From positions 333,635 to 397,634 of the forward strand of contig CAJJDN010000086.1 in the NCBI GenBank assembly GCA_905182985.1: a DNA stretch of 64,000 nt, given 5' to 3'. The DNA comes from Paramecium sonneborni. Lineage: Eukaryota > Ciliophora > Oligohymenophorea > Peniculida > Parameciidae. The notes under the pieces are model-generated. The model was not told the origin of the DNA and did no database searches. It worked only from the letters and a program-made list of their open reading frames with translations. A program made the position numbers and the translations under genes. The stretch's first letter is position 1. Every line of letters starts with the position of its first letter. Of this stretch, positions 1 to 13,600 are shown piece after piece.

Positions 1-1272
1 TTATTACATTTTATTAAGGAGTAATTTATTATTATTGTAGAATATTTTGTTGTTATTAAAAAGGCAGGATTTATTATTGTTATTAAACTGGTTATTAAAT
101 AATTTATTAATGTATTGCTGGCTATTAATTTTATGCTGCAGTATGTTGAAGAATATTAGTTTATTGATATTATTATGGTATCAGTTGTTATTATTATTGT
201 TATGTTTATTAGTGATTAACTTTTATTTATGGTTAATAATGAGTATTGTCAACTTATTGGGATTCATACAAAATTTCTGAATGTTTGTATGAATGTTCAA
301 TAATTTATTTTAATTTGAGTTTGGAAATGTTATTTAAGGGAATTGCTAATTATTTTACATCTTCAAAATTTAATTAAAAGTCTTACAACTTATTAATTTT
401 TTCTGAATATGGTTTCAATAAAAAATAAACATCTTCGATTAAAAGTTAATTATCAGTTTCTAACATAAGATGCTCCATTATTCTAATTAAGTGTTATGAA
501 AAACGATTGTAACATAACATCTATTATTATGCAATTTATTAATTATCTATTAAAACGGGTAGATCAAGTATCATGAGATCAAGTATTATGTGTCCTAAAG
601 CAAATGAATCAATTTTATTCCAATTTATTTATGGTTATGATTAATTAATGAGTGATTTTTTCAATGTAGGAGGTAAGTAAGTTTATTAATTTTCTACAAC
701 GAACCTAGCAACTGAGTTTTTTTAATTTTACAAAACTCCAATAGGACTAAGTTTAATAGTACCATGTCGTTTAAGAGCAACTGTTGATGGTCTTAAATCT
801 TTATGATTATAACCTTTTTGTTTTAGTTCATAAAGTGCCTACACCAAACACCATAACAAATACCAAATTTCTTTTTCTGAGAATGATTCTCGATTTTCTT
901 TTCTCTCATAGATTTCTCTATTTTAAACATAATGAATTACTTATCTAAAGTATGAGGAACATACTCATAATAACTGAAAATAGTTGAGTAAGATGAACAC
1001 ATTTCTTACGATTACCTTTCAGCACTCCCATAATAATTGATAATATAGGGGGCTTAAATATGTTAAATCATGGATTAAGTTTAATGCCATAACTCATCTG
1101 ATTCTTAATCAAGGATTCGATTTGGATATTCAATAATCATTTCTTAATTCGCATCGCAAACATAAACTTATCCATCATTATTCTCGCCCTTTATCTCTAT
1201 TGGTCGAAACTAACTCTTAAAAGTCTTGAAAAAAGAGGTCGAATTCATATATGATGGAGCAGATGTTCCCAT
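1..1272 (-). CDS. Pseudokinase with glutamine-rich tail (3' end beyond window)
   Basis: Starts MGTSAPSYMNST at 1272 and runs off the window edge without a TGA. The middle has the layout of a protein kinase C-lobe: an SEKEIWYLLWCLVQAL helix, then the catalytic loop HKDLRPSTV (788-805), then a conserved SFALGHIILDLM helix as in kinase subdomain IX. The catalytic loop keeps Asp but has lost the Asn, and the DFG motif is replaced by SPIG, so it should not phosphorylate. A 20-nt intron (945-964) removes an in-frame TGA. The C-terminal 80 codons visible are mostly Gln (TAA/TAG/CAA) and Asn. Role inferred: a scaffold or regulatory pseudokinase; substrate and partner unknown. Its stop lies outside the window. 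Confidence 0.75.
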
Positions 1273-1296
1273 TTAATAAACAAAATAAAAATTATT

Positions 1297-4200
1297 TCAA
1301 TGTTTTTTAAATCTCTCTAATCTCTCCTAAGCTGTTAATTCCTTAGCTTTGTTCTTTCTTTTTTGTTCCTTTTGTAATTTACAAGCAATAGTGTATGCTA
1401 CAGCAGGATCTTTAAAGTTCCAATTTTACATTATTTTCTAACAAATTATATATTATCATTATTACTTTAGTATGTTCTCCTATTGTTGGTAAGCAATCTG
1501 TCTTGACTGTTTTTTCACTATACTTACTTTGTCCCATTTGAGATTATGATTAAGTTCCTGATAAATGAGATGTTCTCATCTAAGTTTCAGTATTGTTACT
1601 TGGTTTCTTAGTGTTAGATCCTGATTATTTCTATGGAACTTATTGTTATTATTAAACTTTTTATTATGCTTATTGAGTGAACTATTACTATAATAATTAC
1701 TATTAATTTTAACTCTATTTGAATATTTATTGTAAATCCAGTCCCTAAGGTATTCTTAGATCAAAATTAAGATGAATATCCTACTTTAAAAAATCATCAT
1801 CAATTTCTCCCAAATCATCCAATTCGCTATCTTCAAATTTGATATTTTTCATCCTATCTCTTAATCTTTTTCTTATTATATATCCTCGCCAAACCTTTTA
1901 AATTCTTAAAGCAAAAATATTTAATTTTTTCTTATTATACTTTTATCTAAATTATTTTACTTATGGCAATCTTCTAGCTAAAAAACCTCTAAAAAGAGAT
2001 TAAACAATTATTAATTATTTTTATTTAGATTTGTAATACCTTTATCTTTTTTTAAACTTATAAATCCATCTAATTAGCAATGATTATACTTTAAAAAGTG
2101 ATCTCTAATATTTTAAATTAAAATCAGAAATTTCTTTATCAACATCAATATTAATTTAAAAGTTATTCTTGATAAATGTTAAATCATTTAAAATTTGAAT
2201 AATTTTAAATCTCTCTGTGTAAGTAAATGGATGAATTTTTGTAATCTTCCTTTATTCTAATCCATTTATCTTATGCATTATTTAAGTATTGTTATTTAAT
2301 TAATTAATCAACTTATTAAAACTAATTTCCAATTCTAATTATTATGATTTTCTTTAGGGAGGTTCTAGAAAACCATAAAATTTATCTTTTAAGAATTCTT
2401 AATCTTTCTTGTTTAACAAAGCTTGATTTACTTCAATTAATTATTGGCAATTAATAATTAACATATATCGATATAATTAAAGTACTTCCTAAAATATTTG
2501 TAAACTCATACTTCAGATAAACCAAGTAAAAATGGATTTTCAAGATAGTTTATTTGTTTCAACTGATTGCATCTTCGGATAAAATTTATTATTGTCCCAA
2601 ATGATTAAATTCTGTTTCCTGATAAATCAATTTATTAAATATTTGGAATGTAAGATATCTGATACTCTGTATCATAACAAGTCTACAATTAATTGTCTTA
2701 AACTTATAAAATCTTATAAAATAATAGAATACTTGCAAAGAGGGTAGATAAACAATTCCATCAAGTGATTCAAGTTTATTCTTATTTAGATACAATTCAT
2801 TCAGCATTAATAATCTCATTTCAGGTAAATGTTATAATTTATTTTTTGTGAGGATTAATTTACGTAGACATTGATTATTTCTAAAAGGGTTCTCATTTAA
2901 TCCAATTTCTATTTGGTTTGAACTTAAATCAAGCATCTCTAAAATTACACATTTTGAGATATTCCCAATACTTTTTAATTAATTTTTATAGAGATATAGT
3001 TATTTCAAGAACTCTAAATTTTCTAAATTATTAATTGACTGAATTTTGTTGCCCTTTAAAGAATAAACTTCCAGGTATACACAATTATTTAGTTTACTCA
3101 TTTCTTAGATGTGATTCATTTCTAAACGTAAAATTCTTAGATTACTCAATTTACCCAACTGATGATAAGTCTAGATATTGTTTTATTAAAGATCCACTTC
3201 GATTAGATTATTTAATGCAGAAAGTGGAGTAAGATCATTGATTTGATTACAGGATAGGATTACTTTTCGTATTTCTTTCATTTCTTAAATTCCATCAAGT
3301 GTAGTTAGATTCTCTAATTTAATTTCTAATTTTCTTGTAAACTTGGAAACTTAATTATTTTGAATGTATTATTAAAATAAGTTTAATTTAGAAGTATCAT
3401 CACTTATATTAATATTATCTAAATTGGTTTTAGGTTATTCATATTCAGTAAAAGGATATCTATAAGAGTTGTACTTGGAATATTTTTGAATTAATTTATT
3501 AATTCTACATTAATGATATAAGAATACATATTCATTAAATCCTGATGAAGATTATTAACTTTTTTCCAATAAATCTCTTCGATACTATCACTCAATACTA
3601 ATTACTATTGATTCTTTAAGAAATCTTAATAGACAATATTGTATTTAAGTTCAGAGTCAATTTATTGTATTTGTTAAATTTATATATTTGGTTTTATTTC
3701 TAATTACGTTTCGACATAATTGAATTTTTAAAACTTGATATTTTATAATCGTGAAAAAACCAATTCTTTTGTATTGCTTGGAGCAAGATTATCTTCAACT
3801 AAATCAAATATTTAAGGTATTTAGATGGAAGGAATTTTGAAGACAGGAATATTGAAATCAGGTATTTTGGTAGAAAATGAAATAGGTTTTAAAGCAGGAA
3901 ACTCTTCAGGTAAATTATAGAGTCTATTTTTAAATAGTTATTTAATCCAAAAATCTTAATATTCTCTAGAATAATTGTCTTCAATTTCCATTTACATTAT
4001 CTCTCTTTATTGATACATTAATTCTAATTTTTTATCTTACACATTTTATTTAATAGTAGATTTTGATTATTTTGTGGCAGATAAAGTTCTATCTTGTTTT
4101 TTTGTTAATATTTATGAATTAATCATAGACTTCTATAAATCAGTGATTGGTAATGGTTATTATTGTAGTAATAGTTCATCATGTAAAATGATTTTTTGTT

Positions 4201-4552
4201 ATGGTTATTCTTTGATTTATGCAATAATTTCATTTGGTAATTAATCATTAAGTTCTACTTTAAGATGATCACCATTATAATCTTCAATTTCAATACATTA
4301 ATTTCCTTGATTAATTTATTTCATAAGTTGAATATCATTTTCAATTTTATCTAACATTTCTTCTCTCTATTTATTTTGATTCATGAATTCTTACCAGATT
4401 CTAGATTATTTATAATCATGAATTTCATAATTATGTTATTCAAATATAAAACTTCTTTCAGTCTAATTATCATTGATAGAGATTTAATCTAGATCTGCAT
4501 AAAGTCTCTTTTTGATTTCTTCTTCATCTTCTGATTCGTCTGAAAAACTCAT
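1297..4552 (-). CDS. Leucine-rich repeat and IQ-motif protein, LRRIQ1-like
   Basis: After removing four introns (1438-1465, 2489-2511, 2713-2732, 3505-3527) the model is 3162 nt, 1053 residues. It begins MSFSDESEDEEEIKK, an acidic start followed by a charged, Gln-rich region. The centre (about 3300 down to 2520) holds at least six leucine-rich repeats of the LxxLxLxxNxI type. Then comes a helical stretch with two IQ calmodulin-binding motifs, SLFRGFLARR and VWRGYIIRKR (about 2010-1855), a Q-rich linker and a basic tail ending KELTAQERLERFKKH. LRR followed by IQ motifs is the architecture of LRRIQ1, a protein linked to cilia; ciliary location is inferred. The gene is divergent from the dynein gene with 49 bp between the start codons. 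The 20-nt intron has an AAG acceptor and was chosen because it restores LRR spacing. Confidence 0.8.
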
Positions 4553-4601
4553 TTAAATATTTGTATCTGTAATATATTATTTTATTTTAGAAAATTAGGA
4601 A
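4553..4601. promoter_or_regulatory. 49-bp shared divergent intergenic region
   Basis: Only 49 bp separate the start codons of the LRRIQ1-like gene (minus) and the dynein heavy chain gene (plus), so both promoters and 5' UTRs must fit here or overlap. The segment is almost pure A+T with no element I can name. Co-regulation of two ciliary genes is an inference. Confidence 0.5.
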
Positions 4602-7600
4602 ATGCATTCGAAGAGTAAGCGAACATTAGGTAACATATAATTTAGAAAGATATAGGCCCAATACAAAAAATTAATAAACCTTCTTTTGATTTCCAGTCTG
4701 CGACTAAGGAACATCAAGAAGTTGAGTAAAGAATTAAATAAGAAACTGACACTTAAGATCCAAGGTATTATTAGACTTATAATATAAAGGAAACTTGTAA
4801 TGAATCTGTTGAATGATAGGGACAATTTACAAACTATAGATGGGACTCTGACTAGTTCATAATTTGGGATGAAGAAAAAGGTAATTCTAATATGTAAAAT
4901 AATAATAGACAAACATTCGTATTAATAGATAAGTGAAAAGTTAAGTACCTTTATTAACAAGTTAGATAAAGAATTTAACTTCACTTAATTTTAATCCACC
5001 ATCTTAAACATTGAAATAAGATTTAGATTCATAATTCAATTCAAAAAGATCTAATTTCATTCCTAATTACATTAATTCAGGTAGAAATTTTGATGTGGAA
5101 GTAAAAGGAACATTAGGAGAAGAATTTACAGAATTTTAGATGTGTAATTTTACATTATTTATTATTATAGATGATGATGATTCATAACCTGAAGACATTC
5201 CAAAAAATAAGAATTTCTCTTATGGTGGTAGAATGGCTAATAAAAAATTAAAAGATTATGATTGTTGGGATGAAGATAAAACTCCTGAATAATGGATAGA
5301 AATATGTAATAAAACTAATCCACCTCATGCCAGATGTCCCCTTTTTGATTAATCAGATAAATATATATGGACTGATGTCGAAGTGCTTAGTTATCAAAAT
5401 GGTCGATATTAAGTAAAAGTATTAAGAAATGGCAAAATCAAATGGATAGGAAGACTTTCATTACTATTTTATGCTGAAGACCCTATTAAATTTGAATAAC
5501 GTGTTGAATTATGTAAATAAAGATAAAGAAATGCTGATGATGAATATAGATTTCTTAAATACATAGAATCATTACCTGATTCTATGACATCTATTTTATC
5601 TGATGAAATGCAAAAGAAAATTGATGATTTCACATTTTTTAGAGAATTACCTTATATAAATAAAGAAGATCCAAGTAAAACTGCTCCTGGATTTCCATAA
5701 ATTTAAACTTTAAAAGATGAATCCAAAACCATGATCACTGATCCTGAAATTAAAAGAAAGTAATTATAAAACTTAGATTTACTTAAAAAAGATCTTGTAA
5801 GATAAGTTGAGAAAGAGTACATTATGCTGATGAAAAAATGTTCTATTCTTAAAGATATGGAAATCAATAAAAATGATATTAAATGGATTCAACTTAGAAT
5901 TAGAAATAGATTTGAATAAATTAAGAAACCATATTATGGATTGTGTAAGCAATTTGGAAGTGACACAAAAATGATTATTTATGAATCATAAGCATAATCA
6001 TCCAAATCTTTTAACAAAGCATAAGATTATTGGGCATTTTTCAATGTTAGATAAACAATCTCTAATTTACATTATTCAAAATTGACTGTTGTTGTTAATA
6101 CTCTTAATGCTTTAACTGCACGATCTTAATTATATCAAAACTTCCCCTTACTTAATGTCTTATTAAATCATTAATCACTTCCCATGACATTGTCTAATTT
6201 TGAAAGTCAATAAAAATAACATTAAGTCTAAGGAAGATAAACTTTGTAAGTTTAATGGAGAAGTACCATAGTTGGAGATATATAAGATAAATTAAGAGAA
6301 AAATATAGATTTTATTAAACAGAAACTGAAGATTATTTAGATAGTGATTTATAAAAATTATTAATCAGAATAGATTACATGTTTACTAATTACATTAGAG
6401 AAAATGTTGTTAAATAAAATTGTTAAGCATGGGTTGATTTTATCAAAAAATTTACAACTCCTAAATAAGGAGAATATTGGAAAATTAATGACTATCCACT
6501 TATGATTCTAAATCTTGAAGTCAATCTTAGTTTTAAGAAAGGAAAAAAAAATGAAAAAAAAGTTAAATAAGATGACACTCCCTTATTTGAAGAAGATACT
6601 TCTAATGCTATTTATTATTCTCCTAATTTATAAGCTATTTAAGCTGCTTTATTAAAACCATTAGATTTATTATTAGAATCAGTTAATTCTTTTAATCGTC
6701 TAGAAAAAGATCTTGTTCCTTTAGTTGACATAGATTAAAAAAAGGAAGAAAAAGGACGATTACGAGCTTATGAAATAGAAAATGACAATGATTAAATATG
6801 GGTTAAATGGGCAAGAGATAAAATATTGGAATACGTTGAGATAGGATTTCAAAAACCTAATGAAATGCTTTAACGTTTTAGAGAATTTAGTTTTCTTTTA
6901 GAAAAACCCGTTTCTAGTATATTGAAGAGTTTATTTGGAGATATTTAAAAGAAACCTATTATTACATCTTTGGATAAAGATGAAATTCAAAAAAAGTTAA
7001 ATGATTTTATCAATGCTAAATTATAAATATAAAGATTATGTTTAGATGAAAAGAATGAACAATTTTTTTAGATTAGAACTAGAATAGCAAAAGAAAATTT
7101 GATTTAGAAATCAAATGAATTTGTTTCCTCCATTTTGAAATAATGTTCTGAAATAGTAACAGATAACATTAGTCGTCTTAGTGTAGAATATAATGATATG
7201 AGTGAAAGAATAACAAAATAACCAAAAAATGAAGCAGAATTAGTTGAATTAAAGACATATATTGCTGAACATGAGGTTAATTTGGCTAAAAAAAAATAAG
7301 AAGTAGATTGTCTTTATGATTATTTAACAATCTTTGAAGAAATGAACCATACGTTTGAAGATAAGAATCTTTATGAATTTTGGAACTTGTATAGTTTTCC
7401 ACCTGAAATAAAGAATCATGTAATAGAAGGTTAAAGAAAAGCCAATCTTTAGGAATAAAAGTTCATAGAGAATTTAGATAATGAGAAGGATAAGTTTTAA
7501 GGGGAATTAAGAGAATTAGCTGAATTATATTTGTCAGTATAGAAATTTGATGATTATACAAAAGCAAAAGAAAATGCAACAGAAGTTATGTTATTAAATG

Positions 7601-10600
7601 AACGATTGTAGAAGGCTAAAGAGAAGGTAGATTCTTTTAATGAAAGAGAAAGATTGTTTAAATCTCCAGAATCAGTATATGATGAATTAGAATAGTTAAT
7701 TAAGAACTTTACGATTTATTATAATTTGTGGACTTATTTCATTGAATTTGAAATGGAAAAAGGTGATTGGTGTACAGGATCATTTTTAAAATTAAATTTT
7801 ACTGAAATAGATGCTAAAGTAAGAACAAATTAAAGAAATGTAAATGTTTTGATAAAAGCATTTTCAGATACAGGTGATGATACAGCTGCAGAAGTAGCTA
7901 GAAAGTTAAAGAGTTAGATAGATGAATTTAAGGAAAAGTTATGGTTGATTGAATTATTAACTACGGAAGCAATGAAAATTAAATTGAATATGTGGAAGGA
8001 TATTTGGAAGATAGTTGGAATTGTAGATTAAGAAACTAATGATGATTTATCATTAGATACACTTGTATCACATGGTTTAATGAATTATAGAAGTGATATA
8101 GAGGAAGTATCAAGAAGAGCAGAAAAGTAATGGTAAATTGAAAAGAATTTAAATTTAATTCAAGAAAAATTAAAAGATTAAAAAGTTGAAATGATTCCAT
8201 ACAAAAAGACTGGAACTTTTGTGTTAAAATCACTTGAAGAAGTAGTCTAATGTTTTGATGATCAATTTAATATTTTATTGATGTTGAAAGCTTAACCATA
8301 AATAAAGGCTGTATTACATAAGGCATAAGCTTTAGAATATAAAATAGTATTAATTTAAGATACTTTGGATGGATGGATTAAATGTTAAAGAGGTTGGATG
8401 TATTTAGAACCCATCTTTACATCAGATGATATAAAAAAGAAAATGCCATAAGAAACATTAAAATTTTAGAAAGTGGATTCACATTGGAGAACTGTTATGG
8501 AATAATTTAGTAAAGAACCAAATTTATGGGATGGAGTGGAGAGTGATAAAATGAAAAATGAATTTGATTAGGATAATAAAGCTTTAGATTAGATTTAAAA
8601 ATCACTTAGTGAATATTTAGAAACAAAACGTAATTCATTCCCAAGATTTTACTTTTTGTCTGATGAAGAATTATTAGAAATTTTGGCATAAACTAAAGAT
8701 CCTGAAACAGTATAAAAGCATATTAATAAATGTTTTGAAGCAATAAACTTATTGGAATTTGTAAATGGTTAAGAAGTAGTAGCAATGATATCAGCCGAAA
8801 AAGAGAAAGTACCTTTTTCAAAGGCAATAAATGTAAATGAAGGAGATAAGAAAGGTAATGTTGAAAAATGGTTATGTGAAATAGAAGCAGTTATGATTGA
8901 TACTTTAAAAAAAATAATGAAAGCATCTCATTTAGATGTTGATACTAAAAGAGTTGCTTGGGTTCGAAAATGGCCAGCTTAGATTGTTTTAGCTGTAAAT
9001 ATGATTAGATGGACTAGGGGTAGTGAAACATCAATTAATGATAAAGATAATGCTCATGGTGGATTAGCAGGATTTTTATAATTATTAATAAATGAATTAA
9101 GAGATATAGTAGATTTAGTTAGATAAGATTTATCTCCTTTAGAAAGATTAACATTAGGTGCTTTAGTTGTCTTAGATGTACATGCTAGAGATGTTATTAG
9201 ATAATTAGTTAAGATTGGTTGTAATGATATAAATAATTTTTAATGGATGGCATAATTAAGATATTATTGGACTGAATAAGTAATGAAATGTAATGTGAAG
9301 ATGATTAATGCTGATTTATTATATGGATATGAATATTTAGGTAATAGTATGAGATTGGTTATAACACCATTAACAGATAGATGTTATCGTACTTTGATGG
9401 GAGCATTCCATTTATAATATGGAGGAGCACCAGAAGGTCCTGCAGGAACAGGTAAAACAGAAACTGTTAAAGATTTAGCAAAGGCATTGGCAGTTTAATG
9501 TGTTGTATTTAATTGTTCTGATGGTTTGAATTATTTAGCTATGAGTAAGTTCTTTAAGGGATTAGCAAGTTCAGGAGCTTGGTGTTGTTTTGATGAATTT
9601 AATCGTATTGATTTAGAAGTCTTGTCAGTTATTGCTTAATAAGTACTTACTATTTAAGATGCTATCAAATAAAAGAGACCTGAATTTGAATTTGAAGGAA
9701 CACCTATTAAACTTATTCCTTCATGCGCTATCAATATTACAATGAATCCTGGATATGCTGGAAGATCTGATTTACCAGATAACTTGAAAGCACTTTTTAG
9801 ACCATGTGCTATGATGGTTCCAGATTATGCATTAATTTCAGAAATCTATTTAGCTTCTGTTGGATTTTAAGATGCAAATAATTTAGCTCGTAAAATTGTT
9901 GCTTCTTTAAGATTATCCTCAGAATAACTATCTTCATAAGATCATTATGATTTTGGTATGAGAGCTTTAAAGGCAATTTTAACAGCTGCAGGAAATTTAA
10001 AAAGAGTCATGAATGATATTGAAGATATCATTTGTTTAAGAGCATTAATGGATGTCAATATTCCAAAATTTACAATAAATGATGTACCTCTATTTAATTC
10101 AATTACATCTGACCTATTTCCAGGAATTAAATTGCCTGAATAAGATTATGGAGCATTAGAAACAGCACTTAAAAATATGGCTTAAGAGATTAATATTCAA
10201 GCAGAAAAAGGATTCATTGAAAAATGTATTTAACTATTTGATACTATAAATGTTCGACATGGTTTAATGATTGTAGGATAAGCATTTGCAGGCAAATCAA
10301 CAGTTTTGTAATGTTTAGCTAAAGCAATGTCCTCTTTAAATAAAATATAATCATTTGTGAATGTGAGTGTTCTTAAACTTAATCCAAAATCAATTACTTC
10401 AGATTAATTATATGGTAAATTAGATCCAGATACAAAATCATGGACTGATGGAGTCATAGCCATTATAATGAGATAATGTGCATAGGATGCAGAAATTGAA
10501 GAAAGAAAATGGGTTGTATTTGATGGTCCTGTAGATGCTGTTTGGATTGAAAATATGAATACCGTTTTGGATGATAATAAGAAATTATGTTTAACATCTG

Positions 10601-13600
10601 GTGAAATTATTAAAATGACTAACTGGATGACCATGATGTTTGAAGTTGAAGATCTATCTGTTGCATCACCTGCCACTGTTAGTAGATGTGGTATGGTCTT
10701 TTTAGAAACATAATAAATTGGGTGGTATGCCTTAGTCAAATCATACATACAAACTATTCCTGAGAAATTCATTGAGCATCATTATTTGGATGATCTATTG
10801 AGAGTTTTGATTGATTGTTGTTAAGAATGGTTAAGAAAAAATGGTAAGTTTCCAATTTATAAGAGTGAAATGACTTTAGTTAAAAATATGCTTCTAATTT
10901 TACAAACTTACATTTAGGAATGGACAGATATGGATGAGAAAGCATAATAAAAATAAATTAATCATAATGAAGTTAAAGAAGTAATATCTAAAGCTATACT
11001 ATTTTCTTGTGTTTGGAGTTTTGGAGCTGCCATTGATGAGGTGTGTAGAAAATAATTTAATTAATTTTTAATTAAATTAATTTCATCTGAAGATGTTCAA
11101 GAATCTTGTAAATTGTAATTACAATATAAATTTTAACCAATCACTATAAATGCTAAATTACCAGATAAAGCTAATCTATTTGACATGGTCTATGATAGAT
11201 AGAAAAATAATTTTATTAGTTGGACATAAACTTAACCTCCTTTTATAATTCCTAAAGGATGTGATTACCATGATTTACTTATTCCTACAAGCGATTCTAT
11301 GAGAAATAATTACTTCTTACATTTATGTGTAAAAAATAAAATACATCTCTTGGTTTCTGGACCTACTGGTACTGGTAAGACATCAAATATTGTGAGTGAA
11401 ATTAATAAGAACTATTTTAATACAGAATATACAAATTTGATAACTGCATTTTCAGGTTAAACTTTAGTAAATTAAGTTTAAAAAACAATAGAAGCTAAAG
11501 TTAATTCAAGAAGAAGAAAAGGATATTTTGGACCTGAAGAGGGAAAGAAGTTTATAGTAATTTTTATTGATGATTTGAATATGCCTGCCAAAGAAAAGTA
11601 TGGTGCATAACCACCTATAGAATTATTAAGATAATGGATGGATACAGGAGGATGGTATGATTTAGAAACTAAAGAACCTAAATACTTACAAGGAATTACA
11701 TTTATTGCAAGTATGTTACCTCCAACAGGAGGAAGAAATGTTGTTAGTATGAGATATTTAAGACATTATGTGTTATTGTATGTTGAACCATTTGAAGGAG
11801 ATTCTTTATAAAGAATATTCTAAAATGTGTTAGAATGGTATTATGCTAGACAATCTAATCCATTTATGAAATCAATAACAAATCTTAGAGATTAAACAGT
11901 GAATGCTACTTTAGATATTTATTAATTAATTTAAACTTGTAAAGAACTTTTACCTACTCCAGCTAAATCTCATTATATTTACAATCTTAGAGATATTAGT
12001 AAAGTATTTTAGGGAATTTCAAAAGCTATAATAAAGTCTTTTAGAGATGAGAATGATTTCATAAAATTATGGGCTCATGAATGTTAACGTGTATTTTAGG
12101 ATAGGTTGATTAATGAGGATGATTAAGGAACTTTTGATAAGATCTTAAAAGAAACAATTTTGAAACATTTCAAGAGAGATTGGAAATAATTAGTATAAAT
12201 AGAACCACTATTATGGGCATCATTTGTTCCTACATTGTATCCTGAAGATGATAGATCAAAGAGACCAATGACTGATATTTATTGTGAATTAACAGATAGA
12301 GAAACACTTAAGAAAGTATGTTAGGAATAATTGAATGAATATAATTCTTAATATACAAGTAATAGAATGGAGTTAGTATTATTTATGAATGCAATTCAAC
12401 ATGTATTAAAAATAGTACGTGTTGTTAATACTACATTTGGTCATGCTTTATTAGTTGGTGTAGGAGGTTCAGGTAGAAAGAGTTTGGCTTAATTAGCTTC
12501 ATTCATAGCCTTCCAAAATGAAACCTTATAGGTAGACTCAAGAAATTGGATAGAAGAATTATAGAAAGTAATGAAGATGGGAGGAATAGATTAAAAAGAG
12601 ATTGTGTTTATGTATTCAGATACATAGATTATTAAGGAATCAATGGTTGAAGATATTTGTAATATCTTGAATAATGGTGAAGTGCCAAATCTATTTCCTG
12701 CAGAAGAGAAAGGTAAGATCATTGAGGAAATGAGTAGTTATACTTCTGGTACACCAAATGAGAAATACAGTTATTTTGTTAGGTAATGTAAAAAGAATTT
12801 GCATCTTGTGATTTGCATGTCACCTGTTGGAGAAGCATTTAGAAGAAGATTACGTACTTTTCCAGCTTTGGTTAATTGCACAACTATAGATTGGTTTTTA
12901 CCATGGCCAGAAGAAGCACTTAGATCAACTGCAGATGCTGTATTTACAAGAGATATGAATATTACGGATACTAAATTAAGATAAGGATTGGTTAATATTG
13001 CTGTTGATATGTAGATGAGAGTATCTGATTTAACTAAAAGATATTATAATGAATTAAGAAGATATTATTATGTAACACCTACTTCTTATTTGGAATTACT
13101 TAACACATTTAAGAGACTAAAATCTGATAGAGATTAAAATATGATTAAAATGATATCTCGTTATGAAGCAGGTGTTGATAAAATTATTATTACTGAAAGT
13201 GAAGTTAGCAAAATGCAAAAAGAATTAGAAGACTTACAACCTAAATTAGAATAAGCTACTAAAGATAATAGCATAATGTTGATTAATTTATAAAAGAAAT
13301 AAAAAGAAGCAGATGCTAAAAAATAAATTTGTCAATAAGAGGAAAAAGATTGTAATGTTTAAAGAGATGCAGCNTGAAATCAATAACAAGTCTTAGAGAT
13401 TAAACAGTGAATGCTACTTTAGATATTTATTAATTAATTCAAACTTGTAAAGAACTTTTACCTACTCCTGCTAAATCTCATTATATTTACAATCTTAGAG
13501 ATATTAGCAAAGTATTTTAGGGAATTTCAAAAGGTATAATAAAGTCTTTCAGAGATGAGAATGATTTTATTAAATTATGGGCTCATGAATGTCAACGTGT

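Noticed and set aside
1297..1852. A separate gene starting at ATG 1852 on the minus strand
   Set aside because: The frame continues upstream through two IQ motifs into the LRR region, so it is one gene starting at 4552.
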